DNA of 64,000 bases from Geovibrio ferrireducens (lineage in GTDB: Bacteria; Chrysiogenota; Deferribacteres; Deferribacterales; Geovibrionaceae), in assembly GCF_026226615.1 (NCBI RefSeq), contig NZ_JAJAPB010000015.1:1-64000 (forward strand), given 5' to 3'. Each line of letters begins with the position of its first letter. The stretch's first letter is position 1. The position numbers and the translations under genes are program-made. Below the pieces are notes generated by a model, which made no database searches, was not told where the DNA came from, and saw nothing but the letters and a program-made list of their open reading frames with translations. Shown here piece after piece: positions 1 through 9,185 of the stretch.

Positions 1-2
1 AC

Positions 3-2792
3 GGCTGCGGCGGTTCAGGAAGCGGCGGCAAAACTTATATGGAAGAGGATGAGGATAATCGTCCGACACCTCCTTCCATTACTGAAACCACAATCATGGG
101 CGGAACTCCCCACAACTGCGGCGGCCGCTGCGTGAGCAAATACTACGTTAAAGACGGAGTAGTAAAAAGAATCACCACTGACGAAAGAGGCGACAAGGCT
201 ATCAGCGCCGGAGATACCCCCGAATACCGTTCATGCGTACGCTGCCGTTCACGTAAGCAGTGGTTCTACCGTAATGACCGTATCCTTTACCCTCTGAAAC
301 AGACAGGTGAAAGGGGCGACATCAACGGCTTCGTGAGAATCTCATGGGAACAGGCTTTCACTGAAATCGCAGCTAAAATGCAGAATGTTATTGGGAGATA
401 CGGTTCAAAAGGCATACATTCGATCTATTCTTCCGGAGACCAGACAGGCTGGGCGAGAAACTCTCTTCACAGGCTTCTGAACATTCTCGGCGGCTACACA
501 TGGTATTACGGAACATACAGCTATCCGGCTCTGCTTCATGTAGCTTCAATGGTTGAGGGCAAATCACAGGGCACTCCGCAGGGTAATGCGATTCAGGATG
601 CTCTCAGATCTGACAGGATTGTTCTCTGGTCTGCTAATCCCCATGAAATGATCAACTTTACCAACGCGGGCTATTACTTTACCCAGATAAAAGATGCAGG
701 CATCCCCTGCACAGTTATTGACCCCCGCGTTTCAAAATCTGCTGCTGTAATGGCTGATGACTACGTGAATATAATGCCCGGTACAGATGCGGCTCTTGTT
801 CTTGCTATGCTTTATCACCTGCTTAAAAACCATTTAGGCTCGCTGGATATAACATTTATCAGAGATCATCTTTACGGTTTCTTTGACACGGGCAACTCAT
901 TTGTTACGGGTCGTGTGGCGAATGCTGCTTACAACGTTCCCGCTGGCGGTTCACTTTCTGCCTTCATAATGGGAGATGAAAATGATCTTGTTGTTGCAGG
1001 ACTTAACAGTGCAACATCAATCTATCCAGATACTATCGGCTATGAAGTCAACTCCACTGACGAGCTTTACGGCAAAACCGTAAGCATATGGGGACAGAGA
1101 GCCAAAACCCCCGAATGGGCGGAGAAAATAACAGGTATTCCCGCAGCAAAAATACGTGAGCTTGCTGAAATGTACCTGAATGACTATGTAAACACATTCA
1201 TCATCGGAGGATACCAGAGGCATACGGAATCAGAACAGGCGGTATGGATTACCCGTGTACTTTCTGTGGTGACAAAGAACTTCGGTGCAACAGGCAGAGG
1301 TCTGGGCATGCCCGTGAATAACACATCCGCAGCCGTTCCCAGCCAGCTTTTGAGCAACTCTAACGGAGTTTCTCTGACAGATCTTTACGATCTCTCTAAA
1401 GTTACATCAACAGCGTGGCTGCCCACTTCTCAGAGATATAACATGCCTGTGTTTGTGATTCCTGATGCTGTCGACAATGCCGGAACAGGGAAATCCAAAT
1501 GGAACGACGGACAGGTTAAGGCAATTCATGAAGGTTTCGGTAAAATAATTTTCAACCCCGGCGGCAATATTATGGTTAACCAGTCCGGTGATGTTAATTA
1601 CAACTGGGAAATATTTACTGACAAAACCAAGTGCGAAATGATTGTCAACATGGAAAACTTTATGACAGCAACCGCCTTGATTTCAGATTACATTCTGCCT
1701 GCTACAATGCAGGGAGAAAAGCCCGGAGCGCTGAGTACCAGTGACGGCGTTCTTCGTGTTAACAAGGTTCATAACATTCCCGGTGAAGTTATGGACGAGT
1801 ACTCTATCATTGCCGGAATAGCCGACAAACTTGGTGTGAAGACGCAGTATCTCGACGGTTATCCCGAAGGCCAGGAAGGCATGGAAGCAAGGATAAAAGC
1901 CGGCTGGGAAGCTGCCAACCTTACCGCAACATATGGCATGACCTATGACGAATGGGTTGAACAGGGGATCGCAACACTTCAAGAACAGGTCAACTCATCA
2001 AACTACAAGATCAGTTTCTCTGCTTTCAGAACTGACCCGAACGCGAACCCTGTCGCTACCGCTTCAGGTAAATTCGAAGCATATTGCGGAAACATGATTG
2101 AGGACTACGAAGCAAGACACCACAATAACATTGACAGCGTTACAACAGATCCCGGCGGTCAGGATACACTTTACGGCACAGGTGAAATTTACACTGCAGG
2201 TCACGGAAGCAGTGATGCAAGGCGATTTGTTTATCCCATTCCCATGTATATACCCCTTGTGGAAGGCAGACATGCGGTTGATACTGTGGAACCTTCAAAT
2301 GAGCTTGCTCATGATGATCCTCTCGGTCTGAATGCCAAAGGCTACGATTTTACACTTCACACATGGCACCTTATGTACAGGTCTCACTCCACACTGAACA
2401 ACATCGCGTATTTGAACGAATGCTATAAACAGGATGCGGAGGGCAACGCAGCTTTCCTTGATCCGGAACGTGCATGGACAGACGGCGTGTGGGATGACAA
2501 CGTATATGAACCCCTTTGGATTAACCCTGCTGATGCTGTGAAGAAAGGCATTATGCACGGTGACAGACTCCTTGTGAGCAACGACAGAGGCAAAATGTAT
2601 GTTTCTGCTGTTGTTACTCAGAGAGTTCCGGAAAAGATTGCATATATCGGTCAGGGTGCATGGTTTAAGAAAAACTCATCCGGAATAGATGTCGGCGGCT
2701 GCGCAAACACAGTTGTTACTGCAAGACCGTCCAGAATATGCAAAGGCATGACTTCTGCAAATGACACTCGTGTCAAAATCGAAAAGGCGTAG
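3..2792 (+). CDS. Molybdopterin oxidoreductase catalytic subunit, DMSO reductase (DmsA-like) family, 5'-partial
   Basis: Catalytic subunit of a molybdenum enzyme that would reduce a terminal electron acceptor; the substrate cannot be read from sequence. The frame is open from the window edge and encodes GCGGSGSGG before the first ATG at 39, so the true start and probably a Tat or lipoprotein-type signal lie upstream. An N-terminal Fe-S motif (HNCGGRC about 35 residues before SCVRC) is present. GGYTWYYGTYSYPA aligns with the DmsA segment carrying the Ser molybdenum ligand, favouring the Ser-ligated branch. The C-terminal guanine-dinucleotide binding domain (HTWHLMYRSHS, WINPADA, RGKMYVSA) is complete. 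The Fe-S subunit follows 13 bases downstream. Family assignment is firm; the substrate (DMSO, polysulfide, other) is unknown. Confidence 0.88.
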   Translation, partial: GCGGSGSGGKTYMEEDEDNRPTPPSITETTIMGGTPHNCGGRCVSKYYVKDGVVKRITTDERGDKAISAGDTPEYRSCVRCRSRKQWFYRNDRILYPLKQTGERGDINGFVRISWEQAFTEIAAKMQNVIGRYGSKGIHSIYSSGDQTGWARNSLHRLLNILGGYTWYYGTYSYPALLHVASMVEGKSQGTPQGNAIQDALRSDRIVLWSANPHEMINFTNAGYYFTQIKDAGIPCTVIDPRVSKSAAVMADDYVNIMPGTDAALVLAMLYHLLKNHLGSLDITFIRDHLYGFFDTGNSFVTGRVANAAYNVPAGGSLSAFIMGDENDLVVAGLNSATSIYPDTIGYEVNSTDELYGKTVSIWGQRAKTPEWAEKITGIPAAKIRELAEMYLNDYVNTFIIGGYQRHTESEQAVWITRVLSVVTKNFGATGRGLGMPVNNTSAAVPSQLLSNSNGVSLTDLYDLSKVTSTAWLPTSQRYNMPVFVIPDAVDNAGTGKSKWNDGQVKAIHEGFGKIIFNPGGNIMVNQSGDVNYNWEIFTDKTKCEMIVNMENFMTATALISDYILPATMQGEKPGALSTSDGVLRVNKVHNIPGEVMDEYSIIAGIADKLGVKTQYLDGYPEGQEGMEARIKAGWEAANLTATYGMTYDEWVEQGIATLQEQVNSSNYKISFSAFRTDPNANPVATASGKFEAYCGNMIEDYEARHHNNIDSVTTDPGGQDTLYGTGEIYTAGHGSSDARRFVYPIPMYIPLVEGRHAVDTVEPSNELAHDDPLGLNAKGYDFTLHTWHLMYRSHSTLNNIAYLNECYKQDAEGNAAFLDPERAWTDGVWDDNVYEPLWINPADAVKKGIMHGDRLLVSNDRGKMYVSAVVTQRVPEKIAYIGQGAWFKKNSSGIDVGGCANTVVTARPSRICKGMTSANDTRVKIEKA

Positions 2793-2805
2793 GGAGGATT
2801 AAACC

Positions 2806-3423
2806 ATGGCTAAACAGATGGCATTTTACTTTGACCAGAACAGATGCATGGGCTGCCACGCCTGCGTTGTAGCATGCAAAGACTGGAATGACGTTAAACC
2901 CGGCAAGGCAAGCTGGAGAAAACTGAATGTTAAGGAAAGCGGTGCTTTCCCTGATGTTAAGGTTTTCAACCTTGTACTTTCCTGCAACCACTGCGCAAAC
3001 CCTGCATGCACGGCAGCCTGCCCCGTGGGAGCGATTTATAAAAGAAAAGAGGACGGCATAGTAATAGTAGACCGTGACAAATGCCAGAACATCCGTTCCT
3101 GCGCAGTTGCATGCCCCTACGGTGCTCCTCAGTTCGGCGATGATAAATCCGAACCTGTTAAGAAGGCAAGCTGGGCGGTTAAACACCCTGTACAGAAATG
3201 TACCTTCTGCTGGGACAGGCTTGATGACGGCCTTGCGCCTTCATGTGTTGCAGCCTGCCCTCAGAGAGCCCTTGACTTCGGCACAGTTGAAGAGATCAGC
3301 GCGAAATATCCCACAGCACAGAGAACTGCTGTAGGTATGCCCGACTCAACTAAAGACTCCAACGGTAATACTCTTACCTCCGGAGACACAGTACCCTCAA
3401 TTTTCTTTAAACCGAAAAACTAG
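2806..3423 (+). CDS. 4Fe-4S ferredoxin-type electron transfer subunit (DmsB-like) with Cys-to-Ile change
   Basis: Electron-transfer partner of the preceding molybdoenzyme; 205 residues, the usual DmsB length. Four cysteine groups are visible: C14-C17-C20-C24, C60-C63-C68-C72, C93-x5-C99-x3-C103, and a last group around CTFCWDRL and SCVAACP. The third group should read CxxCxxC but is CQNIRSC, with Ile96 (codon ATC at 3091) at the second cysteine position. The same position is Trp in NarH, where the cluster is [3Fe-4S]. GGAGG lies just upstream of ATG 2806. No DmsC-like membrane anchor gene follows; a terminator-like hairpin comes instead. Confidence 0.9.
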   Translation: MAKQMAFYFDQNRCMGCHACVVACKDWNDVKPGKASWRKLNVKESGAFPDVKVFNLVLSCNHCANPACTAACPVGAIYKRKEDGIVIVDRDKCQNIRSCAVACPYGAPQFGDDKSEPVKKASWAVKHPVQKCTFCWDRLDDGLAPSCVAACPQRALDFGTVEEISAKYPTAQRTAVGMPDSTKDSNGNTLTSGDTVPSIFFKPKN

Positions 3424-3488
3424 GGGGGATAGAGACTGTCATGTTCCTCCTTGACAGTACATCCGCAAGATGATTTATCCAAGTACAT

Positions 3489-3526
3489 CTGCCGGGGCGG
3501 CTTATTTCCGCTCCGGCAGTTCTTTT
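3489..3526 (+). terminator. Intrinsic terminator after the molybdoenzyme genes
   Basis: A 12-base-pair stem (CTGCCGGGGCGG with CCGCTCCGGCAG, one G-T pair) with a seven-base loop is followed by TTCTTTT. It sits 66 bases after the stop of the DmsB-like gene and marks the end of that operon, indicating that no membrane anchor gene is co-transcribed. Confidence 0.85.
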
Positions 3527-3530
3527 GAAA

Positions 3531-3558
3531 TTGTTTAATCTTTCCAATTAAGTATAAT
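3531..3558 (+). promoter_or_regulatory. Sigma-70-like promoter for the esterase gene
   Basis: TTGTTT and a perfect TATAAT are separated by 16 bases, directly after the upstream terminator and about 60 bases before the ATG at 3620. Prediction by pattern only. Confidence 0.6.
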
Positions 3559-3619
3559 AGATGAAACTTTCCGAATCCCGCCATGAGGCATATCAGAGGA
3601 TCTTCTGCGAGGTTTCCCT

Positions 3620-4510
3620 ATGTTCAGATATGCTTTTCCGGCTCTGCTCCTGTTTGCTTTTTCCGCTTTTGCTGAGCCTGCTCCCTACAGCTTTGAGACT
3701 CTTAAATTCATCTCCGCGGACGGAGAAAGAAATTACCGTGTAATAGTGGGTGTCCCCTCCTCCCCTGTGCCTGATGGGGGGTATCCTGTTCTGTATGCCC
3801 TTGACGGTAATGCTGCTTATGCGGATTTCAGTGCTGATATTCAGAAGAGGCTCATAAAAGAGGGTGCGCCTGTGACGGTCTTTATCGGTTATGAAACCGA
3901 GGATCGGTTTGAGGTGGATTCCAGAGCATATGACTATACTCCGCCCCGCGGAGATGGAGAGCCCTTTCCTGATGCACTCAATCCCGGACGGAAAAACGGC
4001 GGTGCGGAACAGTTTCTGAGATTTATAGAGAACAGAGTTAAGCCCGCAGCGGAGAAACTCGCGCCTCTGAATAAATCCGGGCAGACACTTTGGGGGCATT
4101 CATACGGAGGTCTGTTTGTGCTTTATGTGCTTACCTCGTCTCCGGACAGCTTTCAGTCATACGCATCCGCCGACCCTTCGCTCTGGTGGAACAGCGGAGC
4201 CATGCTTGAGGCTTCTGCGGTCTTTGCCTCATCCAGGCATGAGTTTACGGGCGCGTCACTCCTTATGATGAAGAGCGGGCAGGAGAGCAGGGCAAGGCAG
4301 TTTGACAGTGAAAAGCGCGAAGCATACGAAGCGAGAGTCAGGGCAGTGAGTTCTGTTCCTGCGGATGCGGCAAAGACGGCGGCTTACCATTTTGCATCAT
4401 TAAAAGGTATTTCTGTACAGTACAGAGAGTACCCGCAGCTTTCCCACGGGCCTCTGTTTCCTGTATCATTTTATGCCGCGCTGAGGCTTGCTCAGGGGTA
4501 TGCGGATTAG
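3620..4510 (+). CDS. Exported alpha/beta hydrolase, siderophore-esterase (IroE/Fes) type
   Basis: Predicted periplasmic esterase of 296 residues. A signal peptide (MFRYAFPALLLFAFSAFA) precedes the mature chain. GHSYGG near residue 160 holds the nucleophile Ser, and ADPSLWWN matches the conserved SPSLWW-type segment of enterobactin-esterase-like proteins. A His near the C-terminus (QLSHGPLF) would complete the triad. Such enzymes hydrolyse ferric-siderophore trilactones or other esters; the substrate here is inferred from family only. A TonB receptor and binding protein occur about 40 kb away, not in the same operon. The gene converges with the SIMPL gene and overlaps its end by four bases. 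Confidence 0.8.
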   Translation: MFRYAFPALLLFAFSAFAEPAPYSFETLKFISADGERNYRVIVGVPSSPVPDGGYPVLYALDGNAAYADFSADIQKRLIKEGAPVTVFIGYETEDRFEVDSRAYDYTPPRGDGEPFPDALNPGRKNGGAEQFLRFIENRVKPAAEKLAPLNKSGQTLWGHSYGGLFVLYVLTSSPDSFQSYASADPSLWWNSGAMLEASAVFASSRHEFTGASLLMMKSGQESRARQFDSEKREAYEARVRAVSSVPADAAKTAAYHFASLKGISVQYREYPQLSHGPLFPVSFYAALRLAQGYAD

Positions 4511-5226
4511 TCCGAGAGGTAATACTCCACTGTGGAGACGACACGGACGCTTTTTATATGCGGGTTGTTGTTGTCGCGGGCGCTTATGCTGAACTGACCC
4601 TGAGAAGCGTTTTTGATTTTGCCCAGTCTGCTGCCCGAATCCTCGGCGAATTTCTGGGCTACTTCACGGGCTGCCTTGGTGGCTTCCTCTATCATCTGCG
4701 GCTTAACTTCGTTGAGGCGGGTGAATATGTATTCTATCTGCGAGTCATAATTATTCCCGGTGAGAACCAGACCCTCTTTACCGAGGTCGGCTGTTTTGGT
4801 CATTATTTCACGCACTTTGTCTACCTTTGATGAATAAACAGTAACCGCCTGACGGGAAGCATAGCGGAATTCCGGTCTGTCCCCTCCGCCATAGAGGTTT
4901 GCGTATGCGTCATTTATTGTCGGCACTGACACGCTGATTTCGCTTTCCTCAAGCCCGTTTGAGATGAGGAAACTGCGTATCATATCCACATTTTTTTCAA
5001 GACCTGCATAAAGGGCGGGTATGCTGTTATCTGCCATGCTGAACTGTATAGGCCATATAACTATGTCAGCAGGGTATTCCCGTTCGGAAAGCCCTTTTAC
5101 ATTGACTGTTCTTTCGAACGATTTGTATTTTATCGCGGCCGTGGCAAGCTGCCAGCCGAGTATGCCGAGCCCCAGCATAATGAATATACCGAGGATTAAC
5201 GCACCTGAATTAATTTTTCCGTTCAT
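4507..5226 (-). CDS. SIMPL (DUF541) domain protein, membrane anchored
   Basis: 239-residue protein of the SIMPL/DUF541 family, periplasmic proteins of largely unknown function. One N-terminal membrane segment (ALILGIFIMLGLGILGW) is followed by the domain opening VNVKGLSEREYPADIVIW and the typical later segment KAAREVAQKFAEDSGSRLG. I chose ATG 5226 because GGAGA lies seven bases upstream; an in-frame upstream codon at 5244 has no such site. Monocistronic by appearance; the 3' end overlaps the convergent esterase by four bases. Confidence 0.85.
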   Translation of the reverse strand: MNGKINSGALILGIFIMLGLGILGWQLATAAIKYKSFERTVNVKGLSEREYPADIVIWPIQFSMADNSIPALYAGLEKNVDMIRSFLISNGLEESEISVSVPTINDAYANLYGGGDRPEFRYASRQAVTVYSSKVDKVREIMTKTADLGKEGLVLTGNNYDSQIEYIFTRLNEVKPQMIEEATKAAREVAQKFAEDSGSRLGKIKNASQGQFSISARDNNNPHIKSVRVVSTVEYYLSD

Positions 5227-5269
5227 GATAAATCTCCATGACAAAGTCTAGCACTGCGGCATATGCATT

Positions 5270-6112
5270 TCACGGTATTTTTCCCAGTGTTTTCAGGGCG
5301 GAGTCAGCAGCTATTTTATCAATCACAGCCTTGATCGCTCCTTCAATGGCTGAGCCTTCGGAGTAGTCCGCCGCGCAGGCAAAGTTAACCCTCCCCTCCG
5401 CTATAAGCTTGTCCGTTTTGGTTTTGGCTCCCTTTTTCTTGGGAGGGAAGACAGCTATGGAGTGTCCGTTCAGCTCCTTAACGAGGCGGAAGCAGGGAAT
5501 ATCGGTCTCTCCGTCACCCACAAAGACCATGTTTTCAAAGGGGACAGGTCGTTCATCCTGCGGCAGATATTCGTTGACCTTATGATCATCATAAACGTTC
5601 AGAACGCCTTTGTTTATGCGGAAGAGGAACTGGGTTTTCGTGGTGTAATTCACCGCCAGCGCAGGCCAGACGGCGACTCCGTTATGGTCGTAAACAAAGG
5701 AGGAGGCATATATCGCCTTAAATTCACCCGCTATGGGTGTTCCCTCAATCATCTCCTTGATGCCGGAGGAGATTATGTAATGCTCAACAGTGATGTTTCT
5801 TGATTTGCCGTAATCGTTTATCCGCCGGAACCAGTCTGTTACCCCTGCAAAAAGGCGTACAGATCTGCCGTAGGTCACAAAGTCTTCCCTCCGGACTGAA
5901 ACCCGCGCCGCCTGTGCCTTGTCCAGCATCTGTTTCATGTATATGAGTATTCTGTCTGCATTGTGCTTTTCGGTTTCCGCGGAGGTTTCCTTCCAGAAAT
6001 CAGCCGTGGTCATGCCCACCTTCGGAACAAAGTCATACTCCTGCATATTTCCCGGAGCGAGGGTTCCGTCAAAGTCATAGGCTATCGCCATTGTTACTGT
6101 CTTTTTCGCCAT
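5270..6112 (-). CDS. HAD-superfamily hydrolase
   Basis: About 280 residues. The N-terminal AYDFDGTLAPGN carries the two Asp of HAD motif I; IISSGIKEMIEG fits motif II (Ser), and FVGDGETDIPCF fits motif IV with its acidic pair. The cap insert between motifs I and II (about 100 residues) is mostly helical by eye. Substrate unknown, probably a phosphorylated metabolite or protein phosphatase. The start is uncertain: ATG 6112 (MAKKTV) puts the DFDGT motif at the usual position, while ATG 6136 would add eight residues without a ribosome binding site. Confidence 0.8.
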   Translation of the reverse strand: MAKKTVTMAIAYDFDGTLAPGNMQEYDFVPKVGMTTADFWKETSAETEKHNADRILIYMKQMLDKAQAARVSVRREDFVTYGRSVRLFAGVTDWFRRINDYGKSRNITVEHYIISSGIKEMIEGTPIAGEFKAIYASSFVYDHNGVAVWPALAVNYTTKTQFLFRINKGVLNVYDDHKVNEYLPQDERPVPFENMVFVGDGETDIPCFRLVKELNGHSIAVFPPKKKGAKTKTDKLIAEGRVNFACAADYSEGSAIEGAIKAVIDKIAADSALKTLGKIP

Positions 6113-6188
6113 GCTGCACCGTAATGAGTTTTGCATTCAGTTTATATGATGAACGAAGGAAAGGGAAGGAGGATGACAGCTTTTGTAT

Positions 6189-7040
6189 TTATCGCTTTTT
6201 CCCTGTCAGGATTATGGCGGCTGACACGAGAGCCAAACCTGCGAGATGCCTGAAAAAGAGCGGTTCCCCAAGAAAAAGAACACTTGTTAATACCGCGCTG
6301 ACAGGCATTACAGCGGTATATGCTGACGCTGCGGATGCCTGAACATGCTTTATCCCCTCCAGCCAGAGCAAATATGCGGCAGCAGTAATGAAAATTCCGT
6401 AATACCCTATTACTGCGTACTCTTTCAGTGTGAGCGGAGCTATTTCCTTTGCGGCGGGAAATGCGAAGAAAAACATTCCTGCAATTGACAGATAAAGTGA
6501 CAGGGAAACAGTGGGAATATTTGTTCTGATAAGTCGCCGCATTATCAGGAAAAGGGACTCGCAAAGCACGGCCGCAAAGACGAAGAGCAGCCCTGCTGAA
6601 TCAGCCTCAAGTCTTCCCGATTCTGTATTAGCCACTATTATCCCTGCCGTTGCTGTACATGCGGCGGCGATTTTCATTTTGTCCGCTTTCTCCCTGAGCA
6701 GAACGAAGGCCAATACTGTAATCATAACAGGCGTAAAGCCGGAGATTATGCCCGAAGCAACAGCAGAAACAGTCTTAAGCCCTCTGAGAAGAAAGACATT
6801 GAATAAGACTGAGCCCAGAAGAGCCTGCAGACAAATCAGAAATACATTTTCCGCAGACAGGCTGGCGGGGCGCTCTTTTCTGAGGAGCATAAAAAGATAA
6901 AGGGCTGCGCTCCCCACTGCAAAGCGGAGAAACATAGACAGGTTTACAGGTGTGTTTACTGCAATGAATCTGCCGGCTGTGATCGAACTGCCGACAATAA
7001 ACATAGCCGAAGCAAGGTAAAGATGATATTTCACGGGCAC
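6189..7040 (-). CDS. EamA/DMT-family transporter (ten membrane segments)
   Basis: 283-residue inner-membrane carrier of the drug/metabolite transporter superfamily with two EamA repeats. The first repeat begins MPVKYHLYLASAMFIVGSSI, the second around GLLFVFAAVLCESLFLIMRR, and the protein ends with a short positive tail (LTGKKR). The family exports amino acids, metabolites or drugs. It lies 25 bases downstream of an AraC-type regulator on the same strand, an arrangement that suggests the regulator controls an exporter. Substrate not predictable. Confidence 0.88.
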   Translation of the reverse strand: MPVKYHLYLASAMFIVGSSITAGRFIAVNTPVNLSMFLRFAVGSAALYLFMLLRKERPASLSAENVFLICLQALLGSVLFNVFLLRGLKTVSAVASGIISGFTPVMITVLAFVLLREKADKMKIAAACTATAGIIVANTESGRLEADSAGLLFVFAAVLCESLFLIMRRLIRTNIPTVSLSLYLSIAGMFFFAFPAAKEIAPLTLKEYAVIGYYGIFITAAAYLLWLEGIKHVQASAASAYTAVMPVSAVLTSVLFLGEPLFFRHLAGLALVSAAIILTGKKR

Positions 7041-7065
7041 TTCTCCTTTAAGAGGAGTATCCGGT

Positions 7066-7902
7066 TTATTTCCCTAAACTTATAGTACGCTGTTGCTGAA
7101 ATGACTTAGGAGTGATGCCGAAGAAGCGGCGGAACCTTTTTATCATGTGGCTTTGATCCGCATACCCCGCTTCGCTTGCGGCCTGAGCCGGAGTGAGCCC
7201 CTCCGTGATGAGCCTTCTTGCATGCTGTGCTTTTCTGATTGCGGAATATTCATGCGGTGTCAGTCCGGTGTCCGCTTTGAATGAGCGTATGAAATGAAAC
7301 AGGCTCAGCCCTGCCGCATCCGCCAGTTCCTGTCCGGTTAAATTTTCTGATATACGGTCATTGATTAGTTCTTTTACTGTGCGAAGCCTGCTGCCCAGAC
7401 GGTAGTTCATTATCCTATGGGGTTTTTTATCCGTATGGGCGATTAAGGATGCCAGAAGCATACACAGGGAAGAATCCAGCTCCAGCGCACTGCTTACCGG
7501 GTCGGCTGAGAGTTCCGTGAAATAAAGTATTTTTGAGGCAAGGTCTCTGTCCTCAATCACTCCGTTTATTATGTAGGGTGTTTTTATTAGAGATGATATG
7601 TCCTGAAAGGCGTTTCTGAATACCTGCTCGCTGAAATAAAGCATCCTGTATGACCATTCCCGGCCGTGAGCAGGGCTGCCGTCGTGAGGTTCATCAGGGT
7701 TTACCGTATTCACAAGCCCTTTTCCGGCAGTCAGGCATTCCCCTCTGTAGCTGAATGAGAGCGCACCGGAGGTGACTACACCCACTCCGAAGCCCTCGTG
7801 AAAATGCTTCGAGAAATGAGTGTTTATCATCCGGGCACTCATTATATCTATACTGCCGTAATGGCTTACTGCTTTTGTGAACAGTACGTCTGCCTTTTCC
7901 AT
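7066..7902 (-). CDS. AraC-family transcriptional regulator
   Basis: 278-residue regulator. The N-terminal part looks like an AraC cupin sensor (HFHEGFGVGVVTSGALSF, then NPDEPHDGSP). The C-terminal 100 residues hold two helix-turn-helix units: LTGQELADAAGLSLFHFIRS and LTPAQAASEAGYADQSHMIK, followed by the signature end RRFFGITPKSF. It is immediately upstream of and probably co-transcribed with the DMT exporter, so the likely inducer is the exported compound. That link is inference. Confidence 0.9.
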   Translation of the reverse strand: MEKADVLFTKAVSHYGSIDIMSARMINTHFSKHFHEGFGVGVVTSGALSFSYRGECLTAGKGLVNTVNPDEPHDGSPAHGREWSYRMLYFSEQVFRNAFQDISSLIKTPYIINGVIEDRDLASKILYFTELSADPVSSALELDSSLCMLLASLIAHTDKKPHRIMNYRLGSRLRTVKELINDRISENLTGQELADAAGLSLFHFIRSFKADTGLTPHEYSAIRKAQHARRLITEGLTPAQAASEAGYADQSHMIKRFRRFFGITPKSFQQQRTISLGK

Positions 7903-7961
7903 AACTTCAGATTTTATCCCTTAACGGGTGTTTTGTCTTGTACGGAATTGCGGTTCAGATG

Positions 7962-9158
7962 CTAAACCAGCCTTGTAACCTCATAAAGCGAGCCGAGGCG
8001 TTCCATTATCTGTTCAATGTGTTCAAAGCCGCGCGTTTCGAGGGATATATTCACCCTGCTGCGGCTGAGGGGGATGTTGTGGTCGTTGCGGATGTGGACT
8101 ATTTCGTGGATGTTCGCGCTGAGGCGGCTTATCTCCCCTGAGAGCGCGGTGAGCGCGCCGGGAACATCAGGAAGGATTATGGAGACTGTCATGAAGCGTC
8201 CGGTGGCTGTCATGCCGCGGCTTATTATGCGGTTTATCGTGGTTACGTCAATATTGCCGCCGGAGACCACAAGCACTGTCTTTTTCCCCGCAACATCAAG
8301 CTTGCCCGCCAGAAGCGCCGCCAGAGGCGCAGCACCGGCTCCCTCCACCACAAGTTTGGCTCTCTCTATGTATTCCAGCACCGCAAGGGCGATTTCGTTT
8401 TCAGATACTGTTATCATCTCATCCACACAGTTCTGACAGCAGCGGAAGGTGAGATCCCCCACCTTTTTGACCGCTATGCCTTCTGCGAATGTCAAGGATG
8501 AGGCAAGGCTAACCACACGCCCTTCGGAAAGGCTGCTGACCATTCCGGCCGCCTCCTCCGCCTGAACACCGATGATTTTTATATCCGGACGGGTATTTTT
8601 GACATATTCGGCGATTCCCGAAATCAGACCGCCGCCGCCCACAGGTACGACTATCTGGTCTATGTCGCTCTTTTCATTGAGTATTTCGTAGGCAACCGTG
8701 CCCTGCCCGGCTATTACGTCTGCATCGTCAAATGGGTGGATAAACCGGAGCTTTCTTTCCTGCGCAAGGCTGACGGCATGTTTGTATGCATCCTCAAACG
8801 AGCGGCCGTGGAGAATAACCTCCGCACCGTGTCCGCAGGTATTGTTCACCTTAACCATCGGGGTGAACTCAGGCATTACTATAACAGCTTTAAGCCCAAG
8901 GCTTTTCGCACTGAATGCCACGCCCTGCGCATGGTTTCCGGCAGAAGCGGCTATTACGCCTTCTCTGCACTTATCGATGTTTTTCAGGATACAGTTGAGC
9001 GCGCCGCGTATTTTGAATGAACCGGTACGCTGGAGATTTTCCAGCTTAAAGTAGATGTCTGCTCCCGTTATCTCAGAGAAATTGTTGGAGTAATACAGGG
9101 GCAGATGTTTGATATAGTTTTTGATTCGTCCGTAGGACTCGTTTATTTCATACAGCAT
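7962..9158 (-). CDS. ilvA: Threonine ammonia-lyase with C-terminal ACT domain
   Basis: PLP enzyme converting threonine to 2-oxobutanoate, first step of the isoleucine branch or of threonine breakdown. 398 residues. SFKIRGA near residue 47 holds the PLP lysine, GGGGLISG near 175 is the phosphate-binding glycine loop, and a single ACT domain starts around residue 325 (TVSIILPDVPGALTALSGEI). The roughly 400-residue, one-ACT layout is shared by many enzymes annotated ilvA or tdcB, so biosynthetic versus catabolic role is open. The first bases overlap a mobile-element remnant zone just upstream (9.19-9.30 kb). Confidence 0.92.
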   Translation of the reverse strand: MLYEINESYGRIKNYIKHLPLYYSNNFSEITGADIYFKLENLQRTGSFKIRGALNCILKNIDKCREGVIAASAGNHAQGVAFSAKSLGLKAVIVMPEFTPMVKVNNTCGHGAEVILHGRSFEDAYKHAVSLAQERKLRFIHPFDDADVIAGQGTVAYEILNEKSDIDQIVVPVGGGGLISGIAEYVKNTRPDIKIIGVQAEEAAGMVSSLSEGRVVSLASSLTFAEGIAVKKVGDLTFRCCQNCVDEMITVSENEIALAVLEYIERAKLVVEGAGAAPLAALLAGKLDVAGKKTVLVVSGGNIDVTTINRIISRGMTATGRFMTVSIILPDVPGALTALSGEISRLSANIHEIVHIRNDHNIPLSRSRVNISLETRGFEHIEQIMERLGSLYEVTRLV

Positions 9159-9185
9159 AGGGGTATTTTAGTTTATACGCACTGC

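Noticed and set aside
39-2792. ATG 39 as the true start of the molybdoenzyme
   Set aside because: The frame is open to the window edge and encodes a Gly-rich signal-like segment before it; the gene is truncated, not complete.
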